A stretch of DNA of 64,000 nucleotides from an uncultured Flavobacteriaceae bacterium (GTDB taxonomy: Bacteria > Bacteroidota > Bacteroidia > Flavobacteriales > Flavobacteriaceae): the NCBI GenBank assembly GCA_913043275.1, contig CAJWLL010000001.1, positions 124,001 through 188,000 on the forward strand. The letters run 5' to 3'. The translations under genes and the position numbers were made by a program. The notes beneath the pieces were generated by a model that did no database searches, was not told where the DNA came from, and worked only from the letters and a program-made list of their open reading frames with translations. Below, one piece after another: positions 44,608 to 53,959 of the stretch (the stretch's first letter is position 1; each line of letters opens with the position of its first letter).

Positions 44608-46740
44608 ATGAAAATGAATTTTTTTAATAGAATTTTTATTTATACATCAATTCTTTTTGGAATTTTTACGTTAAAGTCCAATGGACAACAAATATCGTTT
44701 ACATCTCCAGACAAATCTTTGAATGTTAAAATCAATATATCTCAAGAATTGTCGTTTGAAGTTCTTCTAAATGGAAATACTGTTTTAGAAAAAGTCACTA
44801 TTGATATGAAAACCAGTGACGGAAGATCTTTTGGAACCCAAAGCAAACTAAGTAGTCAAAAGAAAAACTATATAGAAGAGACTCTGGTGGTTGAAATACC
44901 TAATAAGGATAAAGAAATCAAATCTGCATACAATGATTTAAAAATGAGCTTTAGAGGTAATTATCAATTGATATTTCGTGCCTATAATGATGGCATTGCT
45001 TATCGTTTTGTTGATAATAAAAACATTTCTAATAATATCATAAACGAAAAGATGGATTTGTATTTTCCCGATGGAAGTTCTACTTTTTTTCCATGGGAGG
45101 AATCCACCTACTCTCATAATGAGCGCTTATACAATAGGACAGAGATTTCAAATTTAAAAGACAATGATTTTTGCAGTTTACCAGTACTATTCATAACTAA
45201 AAATGGAAAAGTGTTGTTTTCGGAAGCCTCCCTATATGATTATCCGGGTATGTTTTTGGAGAAAAAATCAAATAACAGACTGTCTTCAAAATTTCCACAT
45301 TATGTTCTTAAAGCCATTCCTGCAGGATCTCAGATTTCCTCGGATGATACTCTTCACTTTGGAGAAGAGGCATCGGATCGTACACAAGACATTGTGGAGG
45401 AAGCAGATTATATAGCCCAAACAAGAGGAGAAAGAGCATTCCCTTGGAGGGTTTTTATAATCTCCGACGATGATAGAACTTTTGTAGAAAGTAATCTAAT
45501 TACCCAACTTTCTGGAAAATCTGAAATTACCGATACCTCATGGATAAAGCCTGGAAAAGTAGCTTGGGATTGGTGGAATGCCAATAATGTTTATGGGGTC
45601 GACTTTAGAGCAGGTATAAATCAGGATACCTATAAATATTATATTGATTTTGCTTCAGAAAACAAAATTGAGTTTATCCTTTTGGATGAAGGTTGGACTA
45701 AGTCCACCACTGAAATATATGAGGCCAACCCCCAAATTGATATTGTAGAATTAATTAAATACGCTAAATCGAAAAATGTAGGGGTACTTTTATGGGTCTT
45801 GTGGAAGCCACTTAATGAAGACACCGATGGTTTATTAAAACTCTATTCATCCTGGGGAGCGACTGGAATTAAAGTTGACTTTATGCAAAGAAACGACCAG
45901 TACATGGTCCAGTCCTATGAAAAAATCGCTAAAATTGCCTCTCATTACAAAATGACGGTAGATTATCATGGGGCCTTCAAACCATCAGGAATAGAGCGAA
46001 AATGGCCGAATATTTTGAGCTATGAAGGGGTGATGGGCAATGAACAAAACAAGTGGCGCGTGGATCATTTTCCTTATTCTGATGAACCTTACCCAGTGAA
46101 TCCTGAACACAATCTAACTCTACCTTTTATTCGAATGGTTGCTGGTGCCATGGATTTTACTCCAGGTGCCATGACCAATGTGAATCGCTATGACTACAAA
46201 TGGTCTCCAGCCGATACCAGCCCTCCTGGGTTTGATTCACAAGGCCATCCCTTAAGAACTGAAGACAATATGCATGCTATAAACACCAGACCCATGGCTT
46301 TAGGAACCCGAGCCCATCAGGTTGCAATGTACACAGTATTTGAATCTCCCATTCAAATGTTGTGTGACTCGCCTTCCGCCTACAAAAAGGAGCAGGAAAC
46401 AGTTGATTTTATTACTCAGATTCCCACTACTTGGGACGAAACGGTTGTCATAGAGGCTTCCGTATCAGACTATATTATTTTGGCCAGAAGAAAAGGAGAT
46501 AATTGGTATTTGGCAGGGATGACTGATTGGACTCCTCGAAGATTTGAAATTGATTTGTCCTTTTTAAAGGATGGAATTGATTATAAAGCTCAGATTTATA
46601 AAGATGGTATCAATGCAGATAGAAACGCAATGGATTATAAACTTGAAAGAGGGATAATGAATAATAATACTAAATTTGATGTTTTAATGTCTGATGGAGG
46701 AGGATTCTCTGTTATTTTACAATTCCCCAAAAAGAATTAG
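44608..46740 (+). CDS. GH97 glycoside hydrolase, retaining (alpha-galactosidase) type
   Basis: About 710 residues from ATG 44608, giving a signal peptide ending near NGQQ; the upstream GTG 44518 adds 30 unlikely residues. Family marks are SPDKSLNV at the start, VAWDWWNANNVYG, LLDEGW, and GIKVDFMQRNDQ with an Asp where retaining GH97 enzymes have their nucleophile (BtGal97b type). EGVMGNE follows about 50-55 residues later and holds a candidate acid/base Glu. SusB-type inverting enzymes lack that Asp. The galK and galT genes follow at once, supporting release of galactose. Confidence 0.92.
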   Translation: MKMNFFNRIFIYTSILFGIFTLKSNGQQISFTSPDKSLNVKINISQELSFEVLLNGNTVLEKVTIDMKTSDGRSFGTQSKLSSQKKNYIEETLVVEIPNKDKEIKSAYNDLKMSFRGNYQLIFRAYNDGIAYRFVDNKNISNNIINEKMDLYFPDGSSTFFPWEESTYSHNERLYNRTEISNLKDNDFCSLPVLFITKNGKVLFSEASLYDYPGMFLEKKSNNRLSSKFPHYVLKAIPAGSQISSDDTLHFGEEASDRTQDIVEEADYIAQTRGERAFPWRVFIISDDDRTFVESNLITQLSGKSEITDTSWIKPGKVAWDWWNANNVYGVDFRAGINQDTYKYYIDFASENKIEFILLDEGWTKSTTEIYEANPQIDIVELIKYAKSKNVGVLLWVLWKPLNEDTDGLLKLYSSWGATGIKVDFMQRNDQYMVQSYEKIAKIASHYKMTVDYHGAFKPSGIERKWPNILSYEGVMGNEQNKWRVDHFPYSDEPYPVNPEHNLTLPFIRMVAGAMDFTPGAMTNVNRYDYKWSPADTSPPGFDSQGHPLRTEDNMHAINTRPMALGTRAHQVAMYTVFESPIQMLCDSPSAYKKEQETVDFITQIPTTWDETVVIEASVSDYIILARRKGDNWYLAGMTDWTPRRFEIDLSFLKDGIDYKAQIYKDGINADRNAMDYKLERGIMNNNTKFDVLMSDGGGFSVILQFPKKN

Positions 46741-46769
46741 ACTTGAAATTTTTCTCCTAATACAATTTA

Positions 46770-47900
46770 ATGTCATCAAAACTTAACGCAACTGGAATTG
46801 TTGTAAAGTCTCCTGGGCGGATTAATCTTATCGGAGAACATATTGATTATAATGGAGGTCATGTTTTACCCGCCGCTATAGACCTAAAAGTAACCCTAAA
46901 ACTTTGTAAAACAAAAAACAATCGCTGTTCCATCAGCTCAGAGGACGGAGGAATATTTAGTTTCGACATCAAACAACCCCTTCAAATTAGCACTACTCAT
47001 TGGGAGAATTATATTCTGGGTGTTGTAGACGGTCTTCAGAAAAAACGCCCTGCCCAAATGGGTGGATTTGATTGTGTGATCACAAGCGAGCTCCCTATCG
47101 GGGCTGGAATCAGCTCATCTGCAGCACTTGAATGTGGTCTGGCTAAAGGGTTGAATACCCTGTTCGATTTGGAGCTTAATGATATTGAACTCATCGAAAT
47201 TTCTCGTATGGCTGAGCATAATTTTGTAGGAACCAAATGCGGGGTAATGGATCAATTTGCTGTCACTATGGGACAAAAGAAAAAGCTGATACTGCTTAAT
47301 TGTGAAAGCTTAGAGTATCAGCTTATTGATGCCGAATTTTCTCCCTATAAAATTGTATTGCTCAACTCCAATGTGTCTCACAATTTAGCTTCAAGCGCAT
47401 ATAACACCCGTCGCGCAGAATGTGAACAGGCTCTAAAGATCATCCAACAGGAGCATTCCAATTATTCTTTTTTGGCCGATGTGCCAGAAACCGTGATTGA
47501 ATCACTAAGAGAAAAACTACCGGGAAAAATCCATCAAAGGGCATTGTATGTGTCTCGAGAAAATTCAAGAACACTCCAAGCCGCAGTGCTAATCCAAAAA
47601 GGAAAAATTCAAGAATTTGGGGAGCTGATGTATCAAACCCACTTAGGCTTATCAAAAAACTATGAGGTCAGTTGTGCTGAGTTGGATTTTTTGGTTGAAT
47701 TGACTCAAAACCATCCCCAAGTGGTGGGTAGTAGAATGATGGGCGGTGGTTTTGGTGGCTGTACCATAAACCTTGTAAAAGAAGACTTTGTCAATTCCTT
47801 TACTGATTTGGCACAAAAGCAATATCAAAACAAATTTGGCATTAACCTTAGCCCCATTCTAGTAAGAACCTCCAACGGAGTCGAAATTATAAATAACTAA
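46770..47900 (+). CDS. galK: Galactokinase
   Basis: 376 residues, normal for the family. The GHMP signature appears in order: [15 protein letters not shown] near 15-30, [12 protein letters not shown] near 110-121, and [11 protein letters not shown] near 325-335. It phosphorylates galactose at C1 with ATP in the cytoplasm, the first Leloir step. It starts 29 bases after the GH97 gene and galT begins 7 bases after it. The module would feed galactose freed by GH97 into metabolism. Confidence 0.95.
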   Translation: MSSKLNATGIVVKSPGRINLIGEHIDYNGGHVLPAAIDLKVTLKLCKTKNNRCSISSEDGGIFSFDIKQPLQISTTHWENYILGVVDGLQKKRPAQMGGFDCVITSELPIGAGISSSAALECGLAKGLNTLFDLELNDIELIEISRMAEHNFVGTKCGVMDQFAVTMGQKKKLILLNCESLEYQLIDAEFSPYKIVLLNSNVSHNLASSAYNTRRAECEQALKIIQQEHSNYSFLADVPETVIESLREKLPGKIHQRALYVSRENSRTLQAAVLIQKGKIQEFGELMYQTHLGLSKNYEVSCAELDFLVELTQNHPQVVGSRMMGGGFGGCTINLVKEDFVNSFTDLAQKQYQNKFGINLSPILVRTSNGVEIINN

Positions 47901-47907
47901 GCCTTAC

Positions 47908-48937
47908 ATGGATCTCAACAACACCCCCCACAGAAGAAAAAATATACTCACGGGTGATTGGATTTTGGTTTCACCTCATCGAACAAAACGACCTTGGCAG
48001 GGTAAAAAAGACAAATCTCAAAAAATAAAGCGAGATTCCTATGATTCAAGTTGTTATTTATGTCCAGGAAATGAACGTGCAGGGGGTGTGAGAAATCCTG
48101 ATTATTTAGGGGTTTATGTTTTTAAAAATGACTTTGCAGCCCTTTTAGAAACCCCTTTTGAGTCGGTTAAAGACGGCTTATTTGAGGCAGAGAGTGAAGC
48201 CGGTATTTGTAAGGTGATATGTTACTCACCTAATCACGGGCTTACACTCCCACTTATGGAGGTAAATGCAATTGAAGAGGTAATCAGACTGTGGCAAAAG
48301 GAATACTTAGTTTTGGGTAAGAATCCAGACATTAACCATGTCCAAATTTTTGAAAATAAAGGGTCGATCATGGGCTATTAACCCTCACCCTCATGGACAG
48401 ATATGGGCGCAAAGATCAATACCGCAAGAGGTGCAGAAAAAAACGATTCAACAACAAAATTACTGGAATAAACAAGGTTCAAGTTTGTTGGGAGATTATA
48501 TCAAACAGGAAGCAAAATCTGGCGAACGGATTATTTTGGAAAATGATACTTTTATAGCATTGGTACCCTATTGGGCTGTATGGCCATTTGAGACCATGAT
48601 TGTTCCAAAAAGACATAAAGTTTCTATTTCATATTTTTCGGGAAAAGAGATAAGTGATTATGCATCAATTCTTAAAAAATTGACCATTCTGTATGATAAT
48701 CTTTTTGAAACCTCATTTCCCTATTCTGCCGGAATTCATCAAGCTCCAACAAATGGAGAAGACAATAAATTTTGGCATATGCATATGTCTTTTTATCCTC
48801 CTTTACTGCGCTCCGCTGATATAAAAAAGTTTATAGTAGGTTACGAGATGTTTGCAAATCCCCAACGAGATTTTACCCCAGAAAAGGCTGCTCAGCGCCT
48901 AAAAGACTGTTTGGGGAAGCATTACTTAGAAGTTTGA
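47908..48937 (+). pseudogene. galT: Galactose-1-phosphate uridylyltransferase gene, frameshifted at the active site
   Basis: Two frames together make one GalT. 47908-48381 holds the start, the zinc site CYLCPGN and the lead-in [10 protein letters not shown]. It then reads Tyr and stops at TAA. Another frame picks up NPHPHGQIWA (with the nucleophilic His) and runs to the stop at 48937. GalT normally reads MG-C-S-NPHPHG here; only four bases (48376-48379) stand where six are expected. A two-base deletion would explain this and restores a length of 344 codons. The gene would be inactive as written, unless this is a sequence error or a frameshift is read through. Confidence 0.85.
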
Positions 48938-48965
48938 AATTCCTCTAAACTTACCAATGATAGTT

Positions 48966-49003
48966 CTCATGAAATATTTTTACATCAAAAAATATCTCAT
49001 GAG
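48966..49003. terminator. Long imperfect hairpin after galT
   Basis: CTCATGAAATATTTTT (48966-48981) pairs with the stretch 48988-49003 over 16 positions with one A-C mismatch, leaving a six-base loop. It lies 28 bases after the galT stop. Neither strand has a T-run right after the stem, so terminator is only the likeliest role; an RNA-stability or protein-binding palindrome is possible. Confidence 0.45.
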
Positions 49004-49224
49004 GATTCAAACCGACCACTTATTTAAATAATAACTAATTTATTTCTATTTAAACCATTATTAAAATTTGACTAATTTGGAGCAAGATAATTTTGAGGCG
49101 CTAGTCTTTGTAATTAATAAGTGATCTGAATAAATTGATTGACAGATAAAAATTTAAACAGTTTAAAGCAGCTAGAAACGAATTTACATAAACTTAATAA
49201 TTTCATAGAAAAAAATATAGCTTG

Positions 49225-50211
49225 ATGATTGCAATTATGAAACTATCAAAAAACCTTATTTTAATAATTGGATTGATTTTAATCTTATCATCTAACTCTT
49301 ACAAAGAAGTTAAAAAAGAATACCAACAGATAATTCCAGGAACAAAAGAAAAAGTTGAAATGGTATTCATTCCTGGAGGAACATTTACTATGGGAAGCCC
49401 AAAATCTGAAAAGGGTCACTTTGGGGATGAAGGACCTCAGCACGAGGTCAAGATTGCACCTTTTTGGATGGCGAAATTTGAAATCACTTGGGAACTTTAT
49501 GAACTTTTTGTTGCCCGTGAGATTGATAGTAAAAGACCCCAAATCGTTAAGGGGAATGAGGTGGACATAGAGGTTGATGCTGTTTCAGGTGCTACTCAAC
49601 CCTACACTGAAATGAGTTTTGGGATGGGTGTAGAGGGATACCCTGCCATCTGTATGACCCAACTCGCCGCGGCCAAATTTTGCGAATGGCTTTCTGCCAT
49701 GACTGGTAATTTTTATCGGTTGCCAACTGAAGCAGAATGGGAATATGCCTGTAGAGCAGGAACAAAAACAGTGTATTCATTTGGAGATAATCCAGGAGAT
49801 TTAGATATTTATGCTTGGTATGAGGGAAATAGTGTTGGTGCCTATCATCAAGTGGGACAAAAAAAACACAACCCTTGGGGGTTGTATGATATGCACGGGA
49901 ATGTTTCAGAGTGGACCCTTGATCAGTATGTTCCAACCCTCTACAAAAAAAGAAAAAGGAAAGCTGTAAATAACCCCCTTCAAAAACCTACCAAAATCTA
50001 TCCCCGGGTTGTAAGGGGAGGAGCTTGGTCAGATAAAGCCAGTAGATTGAGAAGTGCATCACGAAGACCTTCGTCTAAAAAATGGAAAAAAAGAGACCCT
50101 CAAATCCCAAAAAGTCTTTGGTGGCATACCGATGCCCCCTTTGTGGGTTTTAGAGTTGTAAGACCAATTAAGACCCCAACGCCTGAAGAGCAAAAAACGT
50201 ATTGGAATTAA
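49225..50211 (+). CDS. FGE/SUMF1-domain protein without the catalytic cysteine pair, exported
   Basis: About 328 residues; ATG 49225 or 49237 gives a signal peptide (LILIIGLILILSS). Sulfatase-modifying-factor fold marks are MVFIPGGTFTMGSP, RLPTEAEWEYACRAGT, GLYDMHGNVSEW, VVRGGAWSD and GFRVV. True FGE has two Cys near the C-terminus (RCAAR region). Here the matching stretch reads RLRSASRRP and has no Cys, so it should not make formylglycine. It is more likely a binding or scaffold relative, like those in Planctomycetota next to Gfo/Idh genes. Gfo/Idh follows 13 bases later. Confidence 0.88.
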   Translation: MIAIMKLSKNLILIIGLILILSSNSYKEVKKEYQQIIPGTKEKVEMVFIPGGTFTMGSPKSEKGHFGDEGPQHEVKIAPFWMAKFEITWELYELFVAREIDSKRPQIVKGNEVDIEVDAVSGATQPYTEMSFGMGVEGYPAICMTQLAAAKFCEWLSAMTGNFYRLPTEAEWEYACRAGTKTVYSFGDNPGDLDIYAWYEGNSVGAYHQVGQKKHNPWGLYDMHGNVSEWTLDQYVPTLYKKRKRKAVNNPLQKPTKIYPRVVRGGAWSDKASRLRSASRRPSSKKWKKRDPQIPKSLWWHTDAPFVGFRVVRPIKTPTPEEQKTYWN

Positions 50212-50224
50212 AATAAACTAAACA

Positions 50225-51547
50225 ATGAAATCAAAACAACACAATTCACTCAGTAGAAGAAATTTTGTCAAAAATTCAACCTTGGCAACGACCGGAATTT
50301 TGTCGGCTGGACTTCCCGTGGAAGCTATGGCCAACGTTTATGGTAATAAAAAGTTAAAACTTGCCCTAGTAGGTTGTGGGGGTCGAGGAAGAGGTGCCGT
50401 CGTTCAAGCCCTCCAGGCCGATGAAAATGTTGAGCTGGTAGCCATGGCTGATGCCTTTCAGGACAATGTTGACAAAAGCCTCAAAACGGTTCAAGAACAC
50501 TTCGAAGGTGTTAAGAAAATTAAGGTCAATCCCAAAAATCTTTTTTCCGGTTTTGATGCCTACAAAAAAGCTATCGACTTGGCCGATGTAGTCATACTTA
50601 CCACTCCTCCTGGTTTTAGACCATACCATTTTGAATATGCCGTCAACAATGGCAAACACGTTTTTATGGAAAAACCTGTTGCTACTGATCCAGTAGGTGT
50701 AAGAAAAGTACTAGAGATTGCACAAAAGGCAAGAGAAAACAAACTCAATGTAGTAGTGGGACTTCAACGTCATTACCAAAAAAAATACCTCGATTTGTAT
50801 CAAAAAGTCCAAGACGGTAAAATTGGTAAAATCACTGGTGGACAGGTATATTGGAATAGTAATGGTGTTTGGGTTAGAGAAAGACAACCTGGACAAACTG
50901 AAATGGAATACCAAATGCGTAATTGGTACTATTTTAATTGGTTGTGTGGTGATCATATATTAGAGCAGCACATCCACAACATTGATGTGGCCAACTGGTT
51001 TATTGGAGGCTATCCTTCACAAGCCCAAGGAATGGGTGGAAGACAGGTGAGAAACGGAAAAGATCACGGAGAAATTTTCGATCATCACTTTGTAGAATTC
51101 TCCTATGATTCCGGAGCCGTCATCTCCAGTCAGTGCCGACACCAACCCGGATGTATGCGCAGGGTTGATGAAACCTTACAAGGAAGCCAAGGAAGTGTTA
51201 ATATGCGTAAAGGATTACTAGAGGGCTTGGATGGAAACGAAATGTACCAATACAAAAGTGACCCCTTGAATGAACCCAACCCCTATCAAGTGGAGCACGA
51301 CAAATTGTTTGCTTCGATTAGAAATGGCGGCGTGATTGCCGATGCCGAAAATGGTGCTAAAAGTACCTTAACTGCAATCATGGGAAGAATGGCTACTTAT
51401 TCAGGAAAAGTCATTACCTGGGATCAGGCCATGAATTCCAATTTGCAAATCATGCGGGAATCTTTAGACTGGAACAGCAACCCACCTACCCTACCCGACA
51501 GCAATGGGATGTATCCAATTCCAACACCAGGTGTTACTGAATTTTAA
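50225..51547 (+). CDS. Tat-exported Gfo/Idh/MocA oxidoreductase
   Basis: 440 residues with a Tat signal (LSRRNFVKNSTLATTGILSAG). A Rossmann motif (LALVGCGGRGRGAV) is followed by TTPPGFRPYH, MEKPVATDP with the usual Lys-Pro, DHILEQHIHNIDVANWF and QCRHQPGCMRRVDE. An NAD(P)-dependent sugar dehydrogenase acting outside the cytoplasm is likely. A TIM-barrel isomerase gene starts 12 bases after, the usual partner for acting on the oxidised sugar. The substrate is unknown. Confidence 0.9.
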   Translation: MKSKQHNSLSRRNFVKNSTLATTGILSAGLPVEAMANVYGNKKLKLALVGCGGRGRGAVVQALQADENVELVAMADAFQDNVDKSLKTVQEHFEGVKKIKVNPKNLFSGFDAYKKAIDLADVVILTTPPGFRPYHFEYAVNNGKHVFMEKPVATDPVGVRKVLEIAQKARENKLNVVVGLQRHYQKKYLDLYQKVQDGKIGKITGGQVYWNSNGVWVRERQPGQTEMEYQMRNWYYFNWLCGDHILEQHIHNIDVANWFIGGYPSQAQGMGGRQVRNGKDHGEIFDHHFVEFSYDSGAVISSQCRHQPGCMRRVDETLQGSQGSVNMRKGLLEGLDGNEMYQYKSDPLNEPNPYQVEHDKLFASIRNGGVIADAENGAKSTLTAIMGRMATYSGKVITWDQAMNSNLQIMRESLDWNSNPPTLPDSNGMYPIPTPGVTEF

Positions 51548-51559
51548 AAATCGAATAAG

Positions 51560-52474
51560 ATGAACAGAAGAAATTTTACTCAGTCTGCCCTGATGGCAGG
51601 AATGGGAGTGGCAGCAGTCCCTAGTATATTTGCGCAATCGGATGCCCTGGCTCCCCATCAATTCAACCTAAAATATGCCCCCCATCTGGGTATGTTTAAA
51701 CACTCGGCGGGCGATGACCCCATTGATCAGCTCAACTTTATGGCTGATCAAGGCTTTACTGCTTTTGAGGACAATAATATGAACACACGACCGGTCGCTA
51801 TGCAGGAAAAAATGGCAGCGACAATGCAGAAAAGAAATCTCACTATGGGGGTTTTTGTTGCCTATAAGGACTTTAAAAATCCAACTTTATCCAGTGGTAA
51901 AGCTGATGACCGAAAGGCTTTTTTAGAAGAAATCCGAGCTTCTGTCCCGGTAGCCAAAAGGGTCAATGCTAAATGGATGACCGTGGTTCCTGGAACTATT
52001 GATCTAAAACTAGTCGAGGATTATCAAACCGCAAATGTTATCGAAAGTCTAAAACAAGCTTCAGCTATTTTGGAACCCCATGGTATTGTGATTGTATTGG
52101 AACCCCTAAATTGGTATCAAAACCACGCTGGTTTATTTTTAAAGGAAAGTCCTCAAGCTTTTCAGATTTGTAGGGCAGTAGATTCTCCTTCTTGTAAGAT
52201 TCTTTTCGATATTTATCATCAGCAAATCCAAGAAGGAAATTTGATCCCTAATATCGAAAAATGTTGGGAAGAGATCGCTTATTTTCAAATTGGAGACAAT
52301 CCTGGCAGAAAAGAGCCCACAACAGGAGAGATCAATTATAAGAATATTTTCAAATATATTCACTCCAGAGGTTTTAAGGGTATATTAGGAATGGAGCACG
52401 GCAATTCAAGACCGGATAGAGCTGGTGAAATCGATGTGATTGATGCTTACAAACAAGTTGATAATTTTATTTAA
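51560..52474 (+). CDS. Tat-exported sugar isomerase/epimerase, hydroxypyruvate isomerase-like
   Basis: 304 residues with a Tat-type signal (NRRNFTQSALMAGMGVAAVP, cut near FAQ). The AP-endonuclease-type TIM barrel is seen through VLEPLN, KILFDIYHQQIQEGN, QIGDNPGRKEP and GILGMEHG, whose Glu, Asp, His and Glu residues would hold a divalent metal. Relatives isomerise hydroxypyruvate or keto-sugars. Most isomerases of this kind are cytosolic; export fits with the exported Gfo/Idh protein encoded just upstream, perhaps acting on a 3-keto-sugar. Confidence 0.88.
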   Translation: MNRRNFTQSALMAGMGVAAVPSIFAQSDALAPHQFNLKYAPHLGMFKHSAGDDPIDQLNFMADQGFTAFEDNNMNTRPVAMQEKMAATMQKRNLTMGVFVAYKDFKNPTLSSGKADDRKAFLEEIRASVPVAKRVNAKWMTVVPGTIDLKLVEDYQTANVIESLKQASAILEPHGIVIVLEPLNWYQNHAGLFLKESPQAFQICRAVDSPSCKILFDIYHQQIQEGNLIPNIEKCWEEIAYFQIGDNPGRKEPTTGEINYKNIFKYIHSRGFKGILGMEHGNSRPDRAGEIDVIDAYKQVDNFI

Positions 52475-52532
52475 AAATTAATGGTTAAATTCGTTTTAAT
52501 ACATTAAGCACAATCACTTTTCATTAATCAAT

Positions 52533-53957
52533 TTGAAACCTTATTTCCCTTCTAAAAATAATCCATGGGATGCCAAACAAATAAATTTGATTTGTAGAAG
52601 GTTGGGGTTTGGTTGTTCTTTGTCTGATATAAATCTTTATTTAAATTCCACTCCATCAGCAGTAATTGATGATATAATAGATGGTGCCGCAAATATCGAT
52701 ATTACTCCCGCTCCAGAATGGAGCCAATGGGACAACAAGCAATTCAACGATTCTGAAAAAAATAAAAGTTACTACCATACTCTTTGGCAAAAACAAGCTT
52801 TTACTGACATTATCAATAACGGTTTTAGAGAACGTTTAGCCTTGTTTTGGAGTAATCATTTTGTTATAGAATACAAGGATGTCAATCAACCCGCCTACCT
52901 ATACCAATACTACGCATTGATACAAACCCAAGCCTTGGGAAATTTCAAAACTTTTGTAAAAGAAATGGGACTTTCTCATGCAATGCTCCTCTATTTGAAC
53001 GGTTATGAAAACAAAAAAAATAGTCCTAACGAAAACTATGCTAGAGAACTGTATGAGCTTTTTACACTTGGCGAAGGCAACGGCTACACTCAGGAGGACA
53101 TAACCGAGACTGCAAGAGCCTTGACGGGCTACAACCGTTTTAAAACAAGTCGTGGAGAAATTCAGTTCAATGAAAATACTTTCGATAAAGGATCAAAGAC
53201 CATTTTTGGTCAAACAGGCAATTGGGGATACAATGATGTAATTGATATCTTATTTCAGGAAAAAGAAGACCTCATTGCTGATTTTATCTGTACGAAAATC
53301 TATCGCTATTTTGTCAGTCCTAATATTGACACCATCATTATTGCAGATATGATAAAGACTTTAAAAGACAATGATTTTGAACTTCTACCTTTAATAAAAA
53401 ATTTATTGAAAAGTGATCATTTTTTTGATTCGCTAAACAGTAACGTAATCATAAAAAGCCCTATTGATCTAATGTTAGGATTACATCATTCACTTGCCTT
53501 TATTTATAAAGATAATGTAGATTTGGAAAATAATTTCAAGACCAAATGTAGAGATATGGGACAAGAAATTTTTTCTCCAGTTGATGTTGCTGGTTGGCAG
53601 GGGAATCAAGATTGGATCAATTCAGAAACCCTGCCCAAGCGATGGGAATTTGCAGACTATCTTCTAATTAAATACTGGCAAAAAAACAAAAATCAGTTTG
53701 AAACTTTCATAAAGGCTTTGGTAGGTAAAGATGAAATCGATATTAAGATCATTGTCACAAAATTAAAAGATTTTATGTTTTGCCCATATGAGATCAAAGA
53801 AGAGGAAATGGTAGATGCAATTAATATCTTTAAGGGGGAGGTGCCAGAAAATTATTTCGAGGATGGTACTTGGACATTGAATGATGAAACAGTTCCTAGA
53901 CAGGTATACGACCTATTGCGTTTTTTTATAACTCTGCCTGAATTTCAATTGAAATAG
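52533..53957 (+). CDS. DUF1800 family protein
   Basis: 474 residues starting at TTG 52533 (no ATG fits the conserved N-terminus). Family pattern: RRLGFGCSLSDINLYL, RERLALFWSNHFVIEY, NPSPNENYARELYELFTLGEGN-like SPNENYARELYELFTLGEG, YTQEDITETARALTG and SPVDVAGWQGNQDWI. No signal peptide is apparent. The DUF1501 gene starts 2 bases after its stop; DUF1800-DUF1501 is a well-known gene pair in many phyla with no agreed function. The pair sits in the redox cluster, but a link is only contextual. Confidence 0.92.
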   Translation: MKPYFPSKNNPWDAKQINLICRRLGFGCSLSDINLYLNSTPSAVIDDIIDGAANIDITPAPEWSQWDNKQFNDSEKNKSYYHTLWQKQAFTDIINNGFRERLALFWSNHFVIEYKDVNQPAYLYQYYALIQTQALGNFKTFVKEMGLSHAMLLYLNGYENKKNSPNENYARELYELFTLGEGNGYTQEDITETARALTGYNRFKTSRGEIQFNENTFDKGSKTIFGQTGNWGYNDVIDILFQEKEDLIADFICTKIYRYFVSPNIDTIIIADMIKTLKDNDFELLPLIKNLLKSDHFFDSLNSNVIIKSPIDLMLGLHHSLAFIYKDNVDLENNFKTKCRDMGQEIFSPVDVAGWQGNQDWINSETLPKRWEFADYLLIKYWQKNKNQFETFIKALVGKDEIDIKIIVTKLKDFMFCPYEIKEEEMVDAINIFKGEVPENYFEDGTWTLNDETVPRQVYDLLRFFITLPEFQLK

Positions 53958-53959
53958 AG

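Noticed and set aside
48376-48382. Programmed +1 frameshift in galT
   Set aside because: The site TAT-TAA-C does not resemble the known prfB type, tRNA re-pairing would be poor, and the Cys-Ser pair would still be short by one residue. A deletion or sequence error is simpler.
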